Source of the DNA: Maledivibacter sp. | GTDB lineage: Bacteria; Bacillota; Clostridia; Peptostreptococcales; Caminicellaceae | NCBI GenBank assembly: GCA_025210375.1 | Contig: JAOASB010000037.1 | Coordinates: 186,001 to 250,000 of the forward strand | Reading direction: 5' to 3' | Length of the DNA stretch: 64,000 bases | In this document: piece by piece, positions 1 to 9,698 of the stretch | Numbering within the stretch: the first letter of the stretch is position 1 | Layout of the letters: every line of letters begins with the position of its first letter | Notes under the pieces: model-generated | Database searches by the model: none | The model's input: only the letters and a program-made list of their open reading frames with translations | Told to the model about the DNA's origin: nothing | Position numbers and translations under genes: made by a program

Positions 1-743
1 TGTCTTCACTAGTTTCTAAAAATAATATCCTATTTTCCCATGCTTTTAATTCCGGCCATAATTTAGTTCCTCTTAACCAATCTACAACTTCTATACACCC
101 ACCTATTAATCTCCCTTTAATTTTACCTGTTCCTTGCAGGACTTCGTAACCCCTTTGCTCAATATTTAATTTTCTTTTTATATCACTATTTTCTTCAATA
201 TTCCATGGCAAATACTGTGAAGTCCAATAATCACTTGATTCAATTTTTCCTATTTTTTCACTACTAAATAGTACTTTTTCTATCCACTTAACTGTATAGT
301 CATGCATTTCTACATTTTCAGCGAATTCAGCAAGAATACTCGGACCATAAAAGCTTGTTAGATTAGCATTATAGCACATAAAATGATTTATAGTTGTATC
401 AGAGTACCCCATAAATATTTTAGGATTATTTTTAATAACATCAAAATCTATATGAGGCAATAATCTTAATGTATCTTCTCCCCCTATATTAGAAAATATA
501 GCTTTTATTTCCTTGTCTTTAAAAGCCTCCATTATATCCTCTGCTCTAGCCTCGGGATGTTCACTTAAATATTTGCTACCCTTCAAACTGTTTGGCATTT
601 CTACAACCTTAAGTCCAAATATTTCCTCCAACCTTTTTTTACCAATTTCATATCTATACCTAAACTCTTTATCGCCTGCTCCACCCCATGATAAGCTTAC
701 AGTAGCTACTCTATCTCCTTTATTTAATTTTGATGGTTTTATC
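1..743 (-). CDS. S66-family LD-carboxypeptidase (MccF-like), 3' end cut by window edge
   Basis: The family cleaves the amide bond before a C-terminal D-residue of tetrapeptides, or microcin C-type adducts, using a Ser-Glu-His triad. Visible here are the N-terminal GDRVATVSLSWGG stretch (about residues 9-21), the nucleophile context PKIFMGYSDTT (Ser near residue 113) and GGCIEVVDWLRGT (near residue 213), which carries the family Glu. The catalytic His region lies beyond the left edge. ATG at 743 is preceded by a strong AAGGAGG site. About 247 residues are present of a usual 300-350. Recognition of S66 is firm; whether it acts on peptidoglycan or on a peptide-nucleotide is not decidable from sequence. 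Confidence 0.88.
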
Positions 744-934
744 ATAATTCACTACCTCCTTATTCTCTCCTAATATAACTTAAGCCATTTCTAACTGGCC
801 AGTGTTAGTGATCAGAAAGATTTTTGGTATCATGATCGACTCCACTCTACAACGCATTTCCAAAAAAAATTTTCTTCTAAATCCTCTTTTTCTATTAAAA
901 CACTTAATATACCTTCACCAAATATCCCTTTTCT

Positions 935-2326
935 TTAACTTGATTCCAATAATCTATCCACTTCAATCAAAATCGGAGTATGGTGATGTCCAGTAATAGA
1001 GAAAAATAGGGAACCCTCTATCTTGACATGCTTGTTTAAAGAATTATGTATTGCTCGTGTATCCGGTGTGCTTATGGGAACAACCTGTACCTTCGTTATC
1101 TCTAAGTCTGAGGATTTTATTGGTTTATCTAGCTTTAATATATATGGATATTCCTTTTCATCGGTTTCAGGGTTTTCTCCATAGTTTGGACGGCCATAAA
1201 ACATTTCAGTTGTTAGGGTCCCGGACAAGTCAATTTTTAATGATCCAAAAAAATAGTACTCAACTGCCTTCCTTTCATCTAAAGATAAAATCTCTGAATG
1301 TAATATACCTATTAAATATTCTACTACCTCAGTTACTTCACTGGGCTCACAATCAAATTGTACAAAGGATGCCACAAGCTTCATCTGATCCTCTTCTAAG
1401 CTACTAAAGGCTTTTGTAAAAATGTCCTTATTATTGAAAAATAAACCCTTTAGCGTAGCACAGTATGCATCGGTACACCAGCCATCTAAACCATTGGTGG
1501 CATTAAGGAGATTTTCCATGCTATCTTTGCTACTTATTTTAAGATTTTTTAGCCATTTTGTAATATTGGAAAAATCCTCACTATTCATTTCTGCATATTT
1601 TCCCCAGTTAATAAGGGGAAGTAAGTCGATAATCTTTTCTGTATTCTCAGGACTGGTTTTATCTCCATTAAAAAGACTTCTAACTTGTCCTTCAATATCC
1701 TCTGATGTGACAAGAATATCCTTCATTTCCTCCAGAATATCAGCTACATTGTCGTCTTCAGAAATCCTTAGATAAAAGTTATATGCCAACATCTCACCAT
1801 TTATTGGAATTATAGAAAAATATTCCATATTAAGTTCGCTATTTTCTGTCCCATCTGCTAGCCCTACTAAATATATTCTACCTTTACCCAGGTGGGTAGG
1901 CCCTTTATATCGTATATCTTCGTATTGACATCCACTAGGAAGACAGGAATCATCTTTGCCATTAGGCCTTTCTATGATACCAAACCATCCTACTTCTTCT
2001 TTATTTTCATTATATATATAATACTCAATGCTTTCCTTTAAGGACTGATTCTTTTCCATTTTATATTTGAAATCTTTTGCCTTTTCCCCTGTTACTTTCT
2101 TAGCAGTCCATCCATCTTTCAACGGCATCCCAAGCCTTGCATTGTTTTCATCATTTAGATTTGGAATTTCAATGGCTGTAATATATTGATCTGAACATAT
2201 AGCCTCCACTGAAATATTGATTTTATTTTTTGCCCTTACATCACAAATACTAATAAGTCCAATAATAGCAATCACCATAACAGCAGAAATAACGGGAATG
2301 ATACATCTCTTTTTTAAGTTATTCAT
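935..2326 (-). CDS. membrane-anchored protein with DUF4431-like C-terminus
   Basis: The start at 2326 (MNNLKKRC) has a GGAGGC site and replaces a longer reading that begins at 2389 without a ribosome site. Residues about 7-28 form one hydrophobic segment, an uncleaved anchor or signal, and the remaining 435 residues would be extracytoplasmic. The C-terminal 80 residues carry YILKLDKPI and a TGHHHTPILIEV block, the pattern I associate with DUF4431. The central part is acidic, with two or three Cys (CLPSGC), and I do not recognise it. It is a lone gene with intergenic DNA on both sides. Function is unknown; a surface or secreted role is inferred only from the anchor. Confidence 0.7.
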   Translation of the reverse strand: MNNLKKRCIIPVISAVMVIAIIGLISICDVRAKNKINISVEAICSDQYITAIEIPNLNDENNARLGMPLKDGWTAKKVTGEKAKDFKYKMEKNQSLKESIEYYIYNENKEEVGWFGIIERPNGKDDSCLPSGCQYEDIRYKGPTHLGKGRIYLVGLADGTENSELNMEYFSIIPINGEMLAYNFYLRISEDDNVADILEEMKDILVTSEDIEGQVRSLFNGDKTSPENTEKIIDLLPLINWGKYAEMNSEDFSNITKWLKNLKISSKDSMENLLNATNGLDGWCTDAYCATLKGLFFNNKDIFTKAFSSLEEDQMKLVASFVQFDCEPSEVTEVVEYLIGILHSEILSLDERKAVEYYFFGSLKIDLSGTLTTEMFYGRPNYGENPETDEKEYPYILKLDKPIKSSDLEITKVQVVPISTPDTRAIHNSLNKHVKIEGSLFFSITGHHHTPILIEVDRLLESS

Positions 2327-2692
2327 TAATTTTAGCCTCCAATTTCTCTTTAAGTCTATGACGTTATAAAGCGATGCAAAATCAGTCATACCCTTATCAT
2401 TGTGTTAACCTTTGATTTTGTTCTTAATTTCTTCCAATACCTCATCGAGTTGATAATATTTTACCAAATATAATTATACTATATATATATTGATTATACA
2501 AATTTTGTAAAATCATCCAACTGTTTTTTCCCAGTTTTGCTACAGCATATTTCACTACGCCATAAACAACAACCCTCGACCTAATTTTTTTTTGATATTT
2601 GTGTTATATTACACTGGCATTGATTAAGGAAGAATTTAAAAAAATAATAGGTCTTGAACTCCTAAGTTATATAAAATTGGCACCCTATATTA

Positions 2693-2872
2693 TCAAGCAG
2701 TCGATACTAATATGAGAGTTAATACAACTATCCCTATTAATGATGCTTTTTTATGAAAACAAATGGCCTCTTCATTATATTCGGGTCTCTCTTCATAAAT
2801 CAACCTTCTACCAGATGACATGCTTTCTTGATGAAATGTATATCCATAGATTAATATTCCATATTTAGACAA
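2693..2872 (-). CDS. possible small membrane protein, 59 aa, TTG start (doubtful)
   Basis: An open frame of 60 codons starts at TTG (2870-2872) and reads MSKYGILIYGYTFHQ and onward, ending in a hydrophobic helix (SLIGIVVLTLILVSTA). The composition is protein-like and the frame opens upstream for another nine codons to a stop. There is no convincing ribosome-binding site, so it may be the tail of a decayed gene. Nothing else was found in 2390-2966 apart from a 20-codon gene-like tail at about 2405-2464. Confidence 0.3.
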   Translation of the reverse strand: MSKYGILIYGYTFHQESMSSGRRLIYEERPEYNEEAICFHKKASLIGIVVLTLILVSTA

Positions 2873-2966
2873 TCTATAAATTTTTAATTTCCATATTCTA
2901 GCCTAAAGAATAGGGCATTTAAATCACATTTTTTAAACAAAGAGCATATATTAATTTTATAAGATT

Positions 2967-3548
2967 ATGAAGGGAATGAGCAGTTTGTTTAATGTTTATA
3001 GACCATATCCATATCCTTATTACCTTAACAGTCCAATGTATAACTTATACTATATGAATAATTTTTATAGAAGGTATCCAAATTCTTACTCAGCTAACTC
3101 ACTAATGTATAACTCAAACTTTTCAAAACAGGCTAACAAATTAAAGGATTATGGACCAGAACCATTTGTGATTAATATCGAGGAAGCAACTAAGCAAAAC
3201 AATAATTATCGTACTGCTTTATGGACAGGAGAGAATTTACAAGTTACCTTGATGAGCATCGATGTAGGAGATGATATAGGCTTAGAGGTTCATCCTACAG
3301 TTGATCAATTCATACGTATTGAAGAAGGTCAAGGAATTGCTAAAATGGGAGATAGTAAAGATAAATTAGATTTTCAAGAAAAGGTTTATGATGACTATGC
3401 AATAATGGTACCCGCTGGTAAATGGCATAATGTAATCAATACGGGTGATAAACCCCTTAAATTGTATGCTATCTATGCACCACCTGAGCATCCACGTGGT
3501 ACGATTCATGAAACAAAGGCTATTGCACAGGCCGCTGAAGGAAACTAA
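2967..3548 (+). CDS. cupin protein with Tyr/Asn/Pro-rich N-terminus (spore-coat-like)
   Basis: Residues 1-55 are rich in Tyr, Asn, Pro and Ser (NVYRPYPYPYY and similar), as in low-complexity coat proteins. Residues about 75-175 form one cupin barrel. Motif 1 is seen as GLEVHPTVDQFIRIEEGQG and motif 2 as VPAGKWHNVINTGDKPL, with His and Glu metal ligands. The C-terminus has PPEHPRGTIHETKA, found in cupins annotated as sugar isomerase-like. An ATG nine bases downstream (2976) is possible; neither has a good ribosome site. It stands alone between intergenic stretches. A coat location is inferred from the Tyr-rich head and the sporulation context; the substrate is unknown. Confidence 0.75.
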   Translation: MKGMSSLFNVYRPYPYPYYLNSPMYNLYYMNNFYRRYPNSYSANSLMYNSNFSKQANKLKDYGPEPFVINIEEATKQNNNYRTALWTGENLQVTLMSIDVGDDIGLEVHPTVDQFIRIEEGQGIAKMGDSKDKLDFQEKVYDDYAIMVPAGKWHNVINTGDKPLKLYAIYAPPEHPRGTIHETKAIAQAAEGN

Positions 3549-3646
3549 AACTATTTATTAATATCTTCTTTCATTAACTATACGCCTATAATTGTGATTA
3601 TAAAAACTTGTTTATAATATGCCTAATATAGGATTTAGGTATATCG

Positions 3647-3689
3647 ATGATACTAGGGACAGATCATATACTGTCCCCTAAAGTATCAT
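3647..3689 (+). terminator. long hairpin downstream of the cupin gene
   Basis: ATGATACTAGGGACAG and CTGTCCCCTAAAGTATCAT pair across a short loop of about eight bases. No U-run follows on either strand, so it may be an mRNA-stabilising hairpin rather than an intrinsic terminator. Confidence 0.4.
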
Positions 3690-3776
3690 ATCCTTTAGAA
3701 ACTTTATGATAATTATTATGAATGCTCAAAAAATATTTGCAAAATATGGAATTTTAATTAAAGTCATTTTATGATA

Positions 3777-4223
3777 TTAATATCTTGTTTTTTGTTTTTG
3801 AGCAATATAGAAATTGTCGATACCTATGTCTTTCATAGTATTATTATTTTTTTTCCATATTTTAGAAAGAGATTCATTGTATGTTGTAGGAATACAAGGG
3901 TATTTAGAACACTCGAAACAAAAGTCCACCTTTTCTTTTTTATGGCATGTATTTATACTACATTGACTGCTGGGCTTATCACTAAAACGACAGCCCTGGC
4001 ATCTGCCATTTGAAAAGTGTTTCAAAATAGCTGAAAATTGCTCATAGTAGTTAAATATGGACATAAAACCCTTCATTTTTCCAGCCATATTTTCAAAGTT
4101 CTCTAGATTCCCATCAAGTTCTTTGCTTAATAGTACTATTTTACTTTTTTCATAATTTGCACACCTCGAACAATCATTTCCACAAGGAGCTAGATCCTTT
4201 ATAGCTTGTTCATAATTATTCAT
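3777..4223 (-). CDS. DUF3795 Cys-rich protein
   Basis: A 148-residue cytoplasmic protein with the Cys layout of DUF3795: CGNDCSRCANY (residues 14-24), CQGCRF, CSINTCHKKE and CFECSKYPC. Eleven or so Cys suggest bound zinc or an iron-sulfur cluster. No membrane segment or signal peptide. It lies just upstream of the 3' end of the sigma-factor gene in the same direction but about 100 bases away, so co-transcription is possible. The molecular role of DUF3795 is not known to me. Confidence 0.85.
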   Translation of the reverse strand: MNNYEQAIKDLAPCGNDCSRCANYEKSKIVLLSKELDGNLENFENMAGKMKGFMSIFNYYEQFSAILKHFSNGRCQGCRFSDKPSSQCSINTCHKKEKVDFCFECSKYPCIPTTYNESLSKIWKKNNNTMKDIGIDNFYIAQKQKTRY

Positions 4224-4320
4224 TTCAATTCCTCCTCTTATTATGCTTAAAAATTTCCCTACATATATATAGATGCAATAAAAAGAGGAGAGTCACGTTC
4301 TATACAAAAATTTTTTTTCT

Positions 4321-5091
4321 TTATATTCCATTTATTATATTGATAACTTCTTCATACCATTCTTTAGGGGGTCTTGTATCGGGCATATTCTTATATAAGT
4401 AATTTATTTTGCCACGTACTTCACAGTTAAAGATATAATTTGATTCTTTATAGTCTAGCTTTGCAATTAATTTATGCTTGTGGGAGTTCTTTTGTAAATC
4501 ATCTCGTGTTTTAGAGAACTCAATCCAAGCTTTACAACTACAAGGATTATCTACATCTAAAAGATTACAGTGTTCACTAAAGAATGAGTCTAAATTCATA
4601 TGGGCTCGATAAAGAAGTCCCTTTGTCGCACTTTTTGATATGCCTATTATTTCTGAAACTTCATCTAAAGATAGTCCAAACATATCAATTAACGAAAATG
4701 CTATTCGTTGGTTTAATGTGAGACGTCTTACCATTGCAAGGAAACATCCATTTTGCAGGTCTCCAATAGCTTCTTCTACAATCACTTCATCCTCGGGTCT
4801 TGGAGGATGATTCACAAGTAAATCTTCTTCTTTTTCAAGAATATTGATATCCTCATAAAGTAATTCACTATAACAATTAGTTTTTCTTTGAATCATAAGA
4901 AAATTATTAAAGCATATTTTCCGCAACCAAGCTTTGATTGCATTTGGGTTTTCTAAAGTTGCAATTTTTAACCATGCATTAATGAAGGTTTGCTGTGCCA
5001 AATCTTCTGCAACATATGGATCACAGGATAATTTTAAGGCATAGTTATAAACATAAGTCCCATATGTATTTATAAGTAATTCAGTTTCCAT
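4321..5091 (-). CDS. ECF-type RNA polymerase sigma factor with Cys-containing C-terminal extension
   Basis: Region 2 is recognisable at residues 1-70 (YGTYVYNYALKLS, AEDLAQQTFINAWLK, AWLRKICFNNF). Region 4 lies at about 125-170 (LTLNQRIAFSLIDMFGLS, EVSEIIGISKSATKGLLYRAH). About 85 residues follow with CNLLDVDNPCSCKAW, a His-Cys-Cys-Cys grouping that could bind metal or act as an in-cis sensor. ATG 5091 is used; the TTG before it lacks support. No anti-sigma gene adjoins. The next gene upstream is a lipoprotein 240 bases away in the same direction. Sigma identity is strong, its regulon unknown. Confidence 0.88.
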   Translation of the reverse strand: METELLINTYGTYVYNYALKLSCDPYVAEDLAQQTFINAWLKIATLENPNAIKAWLRKICFNNFLMIQRKTNCYSELLYEDINILEKEEDLLVNHPPRPEDEVIVEEAIGDLQNGCFLAMVRRLTLNQRIAFSLIDMFGLSLDEVSEIIGISKSATKGLLYRAHMNLDSFFSEHCNLLDVDNPCSCKAWIEFSKTRDDLQKNSHKHKLIAKLDYKESNYIFNCEVRGKINYLYKNMPDTRPPKEWYEEVINIINGI

Positions 5092-5331
5092 CAATTCACT
5101 TCATTTCTATATTTTTTATTAATAGTATCATGTATAATATCATTGTCCGAATCTTTATAGTATGCTAGTTTAAATTGACCGGGTATTTACATGACACACT
5201 GAATAAGTATTGTAGATAAACTCTTTTAACTATTAACATATCAAAGTGATCTAACTAGAAAGATTATAGCTAGACCACTCATTGGTTACATATTATCCTT
5301 TGATTCTGTTCTTTGTATATGTATTACCTAA

Positions 5332-6837
5332 TTACTCAAACACAATAATATCATATGCCGATAAATCTCTCATATTATCTAAAGAAAATTTGATTTCCTT
5401 GTAATAGCCTTCACCTTCATGGTATTTTCCGCTAATAATCATTGAAGACATGTCATTTGGTAAACTAGCACTTATTTCTACAGTTGAGTTAGAAATAGTC
5501 CCTAAGTCTTTCAACTCACCTTCATCACCCATGTTAGCTATATAGTTTATCTTAACATCCTGTATTTCTCCAAATACAGTGAATTTCAATTTAGTGGTAT
5601 TATCACCACCAAAATCAACGGATACAGTATCTGCCTTATTACTATTTACAGTATCATGCATTGGTATTATTACACACTTGTAGTTTGTATAATCCACATA
5701 AAAATCACCTTGATTTGTTGTGGTGAACGTCTCGTTTTCTAGACTTGGCTTTTTACCATTGCCACCCTCAACATAGCCTATATAGTTTTCATCTGCAATG
5801 ATTTGACAATTTGATAGGCTTACACTCTGGCCACCCTCTGTTTCAACTTTCTCACCCAACCTAAAACCCGTAATCGTTGCAGCTACTGAAAGTTCATTAC
5901 CCTCTAATATGTAATTTTGTGTCTGCTCGTCAAGTAATCCATCTACATTACATACACCTTCAAAATTAGTTATACCACTATCAGCATTGACAACATAACT
6001 AATAGGTTTATCCATTATTTGACTTGCAGGTGTAAAAATAAATTCATTTTCATTATACATCTCGTTATAATACCCTGTAATTACACCCTTTGTATCAATA
6101 TTCCCTTTAAGTTCTAATATTAATTCATGCCCCTCAGTATAGTCAATCTCAGATACCTTAAGCCCAGCAATATTTTGACCTACTTTTATATCAGCAGCAT
6201 AATAAACCGAAGTATTATTAGTATTCTCATTATTGTTTGCATTGTTATCATTATCTGTATCTTTTATACCAGTTGATGCTTGTGGTACACTAAATGGATA
6301 GGGCTCATTGGATTTATCCACTAGCTCTGAACTGCCATTCACCTCTAGTATTTCATATTTATCTGTCCAAATATGGCCATCTTCTATAACTCCCTCAGCT
6401 TTCACAAATCCACTAAAATCGAATTTGATTTTAACGGGAATCACACTATCCTTACTAAGTAAGATAAATGGTTCCTCATATATAAATTTATCTCTATCTA
6501 CATAGTTATAGATTTCATCTCCCGAAAAATATACTCTCTCAAAAGTATAGGTTTCATCATTCCATTGTCTTTTAATTTCAATTGGTTTATTAAGTTTGAT
6601 ACCTGGCCCTTCTGGTGGTTCGTTAGACTGAAGTGTTCCTTCTAAAATAAATACATTTTGACTTGGTTTTTCTTCTTCTTTTGGTTCTTCTTTTGGTTCT
6701 TCTTTTTGTTTTGCCTCGGCTTCTAATTCAGCCCTGATCTCAGCTTTTAGTTCTTCCTCAGATTTCGTTGCTTCTTTACTGCCGCATGCAGTTAGAACTA
6801 ACATCATAACTAATACTATACATATTGCCTTTTTCAT
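5332..6837 (-). CDS. secreted lipoprotein with Glu/Lys-rich linker, 501 aa
   Basis: The signal peptide MKKAICIVLVMMLVLTAC ends in a clear lipobox (LTAC, Cys18), so the mature protein is lipid-anchored outside the membrane. Residues 24-60 form a charged EEELKAEIRAELEAEAKQ helix and a KEEPKEEP linker. The rest is beta-rich with an Asn-rich spacer near residues 198-210 (NDNNANNNENTNNTS). I do not recognise a catalytic domain. Transcribed toward the ECF sigma gene (240-base gap), so the two could be a signalling pair, but that is inference. Length and composition suit a cell-surface adhesin or stress lipoprotein. Confidence 0.8.
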   Translation of the reverse strand: MKKAICIVLVMMLVLTACGSKEATKSEEELKAEIRAELEAEAKQKEEPKEEPKEEEKPSQNVFILEGTLQSNEPPEGPGIKLNKPIEIKRQWNDETYTFERVYFSGDEIYNYVDRDKFIYEEPFILLSKDSVIPVKIKFDFSGFVKAEGVIEDGHIWTDKYEILEVNGSSELVDKSNEPYPFSVPQASTGIKDTDNDNNANNNENTNNTSVYYAADIKVGQNIAGLKVSEIDYTEGHELILELKGNIDTKGVITGYYNEMYNENEFIFTPASQIMDKPISYVVNADSGITNFEGVCNVDGLLDEQTQNYILEGNELSVAATITGFRLGEKVETEGGQSVSLSNCQIIADENYIGYVEGGNGKKPSLENETFTTTNQGDFYVDYTNYKCVIIPMHDTVNSNKADTVSVDFGGDNTTKLKFTVFGEIQDVKINYIANMGDEGELKDLGTISNSTVEISASLPNDMSSMIISGKYHEGEGYYKEIKFSLDNMRDLSAYDIIVFE

Positions 6838-7016
6838 AAATTTCCCCCTCTTAAACTAGTATTATAAATTGCTGTTTTAAATGCTTTGCATACTATGATA
6901 TTATACCATCTCTATTATCAAAGGGACAATCTTTTCATGACTGAAATGTCTATACTAATTTATATAGTATTCCCTAGGCTAGAAATTCTTACATATAGAA
7001 AATCATATGTCACTAA

Positions 7017-7122
7017 GCAAATGACATAATTACTTTCTATAGAAATCATCTACTACATGTGGTTTTAAAATCCTCAAAGCTATATTATGCAATTCTGACA
7101 AGCAAGGGTTATGAATTTCCTC
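7017..7122. repeat. family A interspersed repeat, degenerate full copy
   Basis: Left end GCAAATGACATAATTACTT and right end AAGGGTTATGAATTTCCTC are the two ends of family A (see 21670-21828). About 106 bp, in the 394-base gap between the lipoprotein gene and the 65-aa gene. Otherwise that gap holds only AT-rich promoter-like DNA. Confidence 0.75.
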
Positions 7123-7231
7123 AACTATAAAAATAATATATACGACGAAGTCTTATAGGGATTTTAAAGTTATTCTTTAAATATCTATATTACTTATAGC
7201 TTGTCCTATGGTGAAGGACTCCCCCTGTCCT

Positions 7232-7429
7232 TCATACTTTGTTTGTTTTCTTTCCTTCCCTTTCTAATATATCATTCCATATCTCCCAACCTGCTTTATG
7301 ATGGGCTTCAAGTATCTTCTCTATTTCTTCTGGGGTCTTTGGCTCTGGAGCAACTACATGGACTACTGTATTGCCAAAATAGTATGTGGCATCGTAGGTC
7401 TTTTCTTTATCCACTACCCGAACTTTCAT
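7232..7429 (-). CDS. conserved-looking 65-aa protein
   Basis: MKVRVVDKEKTYDATYYFG starts a compact soluble protein with the phrase VVAPEPKTPEEIEKILEAHH and then KAGWEIWNDILEREGKK. The composition and amphipathic C-terminal helix look like a real gene. A GGGGGTAAAGAC site precedes ATG 7429. Similar short proteins with an AHHKAGWxIW signature occur in Firmicutes as unnamed proteins; I cannot name a function. Isolated between two family A repeats, which may make it a separately moving unit. Confidence 0.6.
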   Translation of the reverse strand: MKVRVVDKEKTYDATYYFGNTVVHVVAPEPKTPEEIEKILEAHHKAGWEIWNDILEREGKKTNKV

Positions 7430-7622
7430 AATGTCTTTACCCCCTTTGTGTATTCTTATGAAATATCCAGTTTGTACTATTCATAGGTAGAAGAAATAAA
7501 GGGGATAAAGAATACTTTATTATGGCTTAGTATATGTTTTACTTTACTCCATAATAATAGTGTATTATACTAATATTGTTTTAGAAAAGTTTTTAGATAA
7601 AGGAAGTGTTATTATGCCAATT

Positions 7623-7740
7623 GAGCAAATTGCATAATTCCCTTCTACAAAAACTATCTACCATATGTAGTCTAAAATTCTTCAAAGCCATACCATATGT
7701 ATTATGCAATTCTGCCAAGTAAGAGTTATGCAATTTCCTC
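7623..7740. repeat. family A interspersed repeat, full short copy
   Basis: GAGCAAATTGCATAATTC at the left and GTTATGCAATTTCCTC at the right are near-perfect terminal inverted repeats, 118 bp apart end to end. The internal CTATCTACCATATGTAGTC is shared with other copies. Its right half is read in frame into the short gene that follows. Confidence 0.85.
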
Positions 7741-7753
7741 AATTATAATTTCA

Positions 7754-7954
7754 ATGCTATCATTCTTTATTCTATATTCCATAGTAGAAATTGCTGGCTA
7801 TGATGATATTGAATCGATTTTATTAATACTATGCTCCACCATAATTGGTTGTACATTTTGGATAGTTGAAACTATGAAAAGTGCTAAATCAGATTATAAA
7901 CCTCTAGATATATCGGATTTTATAACCACTTTTTTTAAAAGTGACCAAAAGTGA
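7754..7954 (+). CDS. small membrane protein, possibly a truncated gene behind a repeat
   Basis: From ATG 7754 the frame reads MLSFFILYSIVEIAGYDDIES, then a second hydrophobic segment (ILLILCSTIIGCTFWIV) and a charged tail ending KSDQK, 66 residues. The same frame stays open upstream to an ATG at 7697, but those 19 codons lie inside the family A repeat and are not likely native. No good ribosome site is seen. It may be a 5'-truncated gene whose start was replaced by the repeat. Confidence 0.4.
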   Translation: MLSFFILYSIVEIAGYDDIESILLILCSTIIGCTFWIVETMKSAKSDYKPLDISDFITTFFKSDQK

Positions 7955-8091
7955 TTAGAAAAGTAATTAACTCTTATTATGCTATATAATCATATTGATA
8001 TGCAGCTAATTATAGTTCATTTACTCCAAAGTCTATGTTTTTCGCCTGCTTTGAAAACCCTATATATATTCCTTATACTTGTATCTCCTAT

Positions 8092-9279
8092 TTAATGCAA
8101 GGGCTTTTCTTTATATTCTTCCAGCCAAACATCATAATATGGATTTTCCCATTTCTCATTATTTTCATAATATTCAACTTCATTTATACAAGCAATGAGA
8201 GTTTTTATATTATGGTTATCCAGATACCATCCTCCCCCGCTATCCTTCACCTTATTAGGAAGAATATTTTGATCAGCCCTACCTCTACCAACAAAATTTT
8301 CTCCGACTAAACCTACTTTAACTGGCAATCCATCTGCATCAAATGCCATAAAACCAATAGTATAGCTTTTTACTCTTTTATTTGAAGTATTATTCCTTAC
8401 TTTAACAGCAATAAAATTAGTATTTATACTATCAGTATATTGTCTTGTGGAAATAACTTCTACCTCTTGATTGCTTTTAAGCTCTTCCATCTTTACTCTA
8501 TGTTCTTCAGCTTTTTTTTCATCATTTAACTTCGTATAGGTAGCTTCTTTTACAAGTAGATCCGCATCATTTGGAATGATAAGTAGGGCTTCTTTAATTA
8601 TTTTTAATGCTTTTTCATAATTCTTACTTTTTCCACTAGCTTCGATCTGATTGACAATATCAGTTTTGTATTCTCCAATAATGCTTTTTATCTCTTCTTG
8701 AGCATTGCCGTAATCCCCGTCTGCTTCAATTACTTTATTTAATTCCGAAACTGCATCCCCATATTTTTTAGCTTCCTTAAACTTCAATCCTTTTTTATAG
8801 GCAACCCTTGAAGTATGTAATTCCTTAACTTCTTTCAATCCCTTATCTGTTTCACTTACTAACAATTTAGTTTTTTTAATACTCTCAAGTGCTAAAATCG
8901 ATTCATCATAACCTACTTCTTTTGTTTTAAAATCATTTAAGATCTCTTCTATTTGATTTTTCAACTTTTTTTCTATTTCATTTTCTTTTTCCAAGTCACC
9001 TTTTATTTTTTCATTATATAATGAAATTGCCTCTGTATACTTACTATCCTTTACTGCATTTACGAATTTGTTTACTGGATTCGTTATAAATTTAATAGAA
9101 AAAAATATTCCACCCACAATAAATAATCCGGCTAAACTCAATATAATTATTTTTTTGTGGGATAATACAATTTCATTTTTCCCCTTTATATTGTTGTCTA
9201 TCTCTTTCTGATTTTCACCACAATAGTTACAGAACAAACTATGGTCTCTAATTTCTTTTCCACACTTTCTACAAAACAT
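8092..9279 (-). CDS. zinc-ribbon membrane protein with coiled-coil/TPR-like middle and DUF5780-like C-terminus
   Basis: Start at 9279 (MFCRKCGKEI) follows a GGGGGG-type site. Residues 3-20 make a zinc ribbon (Cys3, Cys6, Cys17, Cys20) in the cytoplasm and 43-63 one membrane helix. The outside part has charged helices (about 70-270) with TPR-like turns (KKYGDAVSELNKVIEADGDY, NYEKALKIIKEALLIIPND). The last 110 residues (VISTRQYTDSINTNFIAVK, FMAFDADGLPVKVG) resemble DUF5780. This architecture is common in Firmicutes envelope-stress proteins. No operon partner is visible. The role is unknown; the ribbon suggests cytoplasmic protein or nucleic-acid contact. Confidence 0.8.
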   Translation of the reverse strand: MFCRKCGKEIRDHSLFCNYCGENQKEIDNNIKGKNEIVLSHKKIIILSLAGLFIVGGIFFSIKFITNPVNKFVNAVKDSKYTEAISLYNEKIKGDLEKENEIEKKLKNQIEEILNDFKTKEVGYDESILALESIKKTKLLVSETDKGLKEVKELHTSRVAYKKGLKFKEAKKYGDAVSELNKVIEADGDYGNAQEEIKSIIGEYKTDIVNQIEASGKSKNYEKALKIIKEALLIIPNDADLLVKEATYTKLNDEKKAEEHRVKMEELKSNQEVEVISTRQYTDSINTNFIAVKVRNNTSNKRVKSYTIGFMAFDADGLPVKVGLVGENFVGRGRADQNILPNKVKDSGGGWYLDNHNIKTLIACINEVEYYENNEKWENPYYDVWLEEYKEKPLH

Positions 9280-9556
9280 AATTCGGAATTCCCCCCTATT
9301 CAATATATAGCCAACTATATATATTATGCAAACTTTGTAAAATCCCTCTGACTGTTTTTGTGAATTTTTGTCTTTTTTTGTTAGGACGAAAGAGATAGTA
9401 CTTTTCTTCTACTAAGTTCCAAATACTATCTTTTTAGCTATCAAACTAATACAGCTTAAGAATTAAATATTCCCTAAGCCTCAAATTTCCAACCAAAATT
9501 ATGCAAAATATGATATATTAGTATTAGCTATTTAAAAAGGTGGTGTTATCATAATC

Positions 9557-9694
9557 ATGGCTCCTTGGTATTCAAGATTATCTTTTTTAGCTTTTTTACC
9601 TTTAGCTCTACAATTGGTTATATACATTCTAAGTATGATCGGATTGATTAAAGCTATTAAAGCACTAAACATATACATTAGTAAAAATTCCTAG
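9557..9694 (+). CDS. small membrane protein, 45 aa
   Basis: ATG 9557 is preceded by AAGGTGGTG at proper spacing. The product is MAPWYSRLSFLAFLPLALQ followed by VIYILSMIGLIKAIKALNIY and a short polar tail: one or two hydrophobic helices with a basic face. A hairpin with a pyrimidine-rich tail follows immediately, supporting a real transcription unit. Not recognised; the size suits a leaderless peptide or membrane modulator. Confidence 0.55.
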   Translation: MAPWYSRLSFLAFLPLALQLVIYILSMIGLIKAIKALNIYISKNS

Positions 9695-9698
9695 ATTT

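Noticed and set aside
2405..2464. Short minus-strand tail LVKYYQLDEVLEEIKNKIKG
   Set aside because: Gene-like but only about 20 codons with stops upstream; first considered as the missing sigK 3' end, but it does not match sigma-K region 4.
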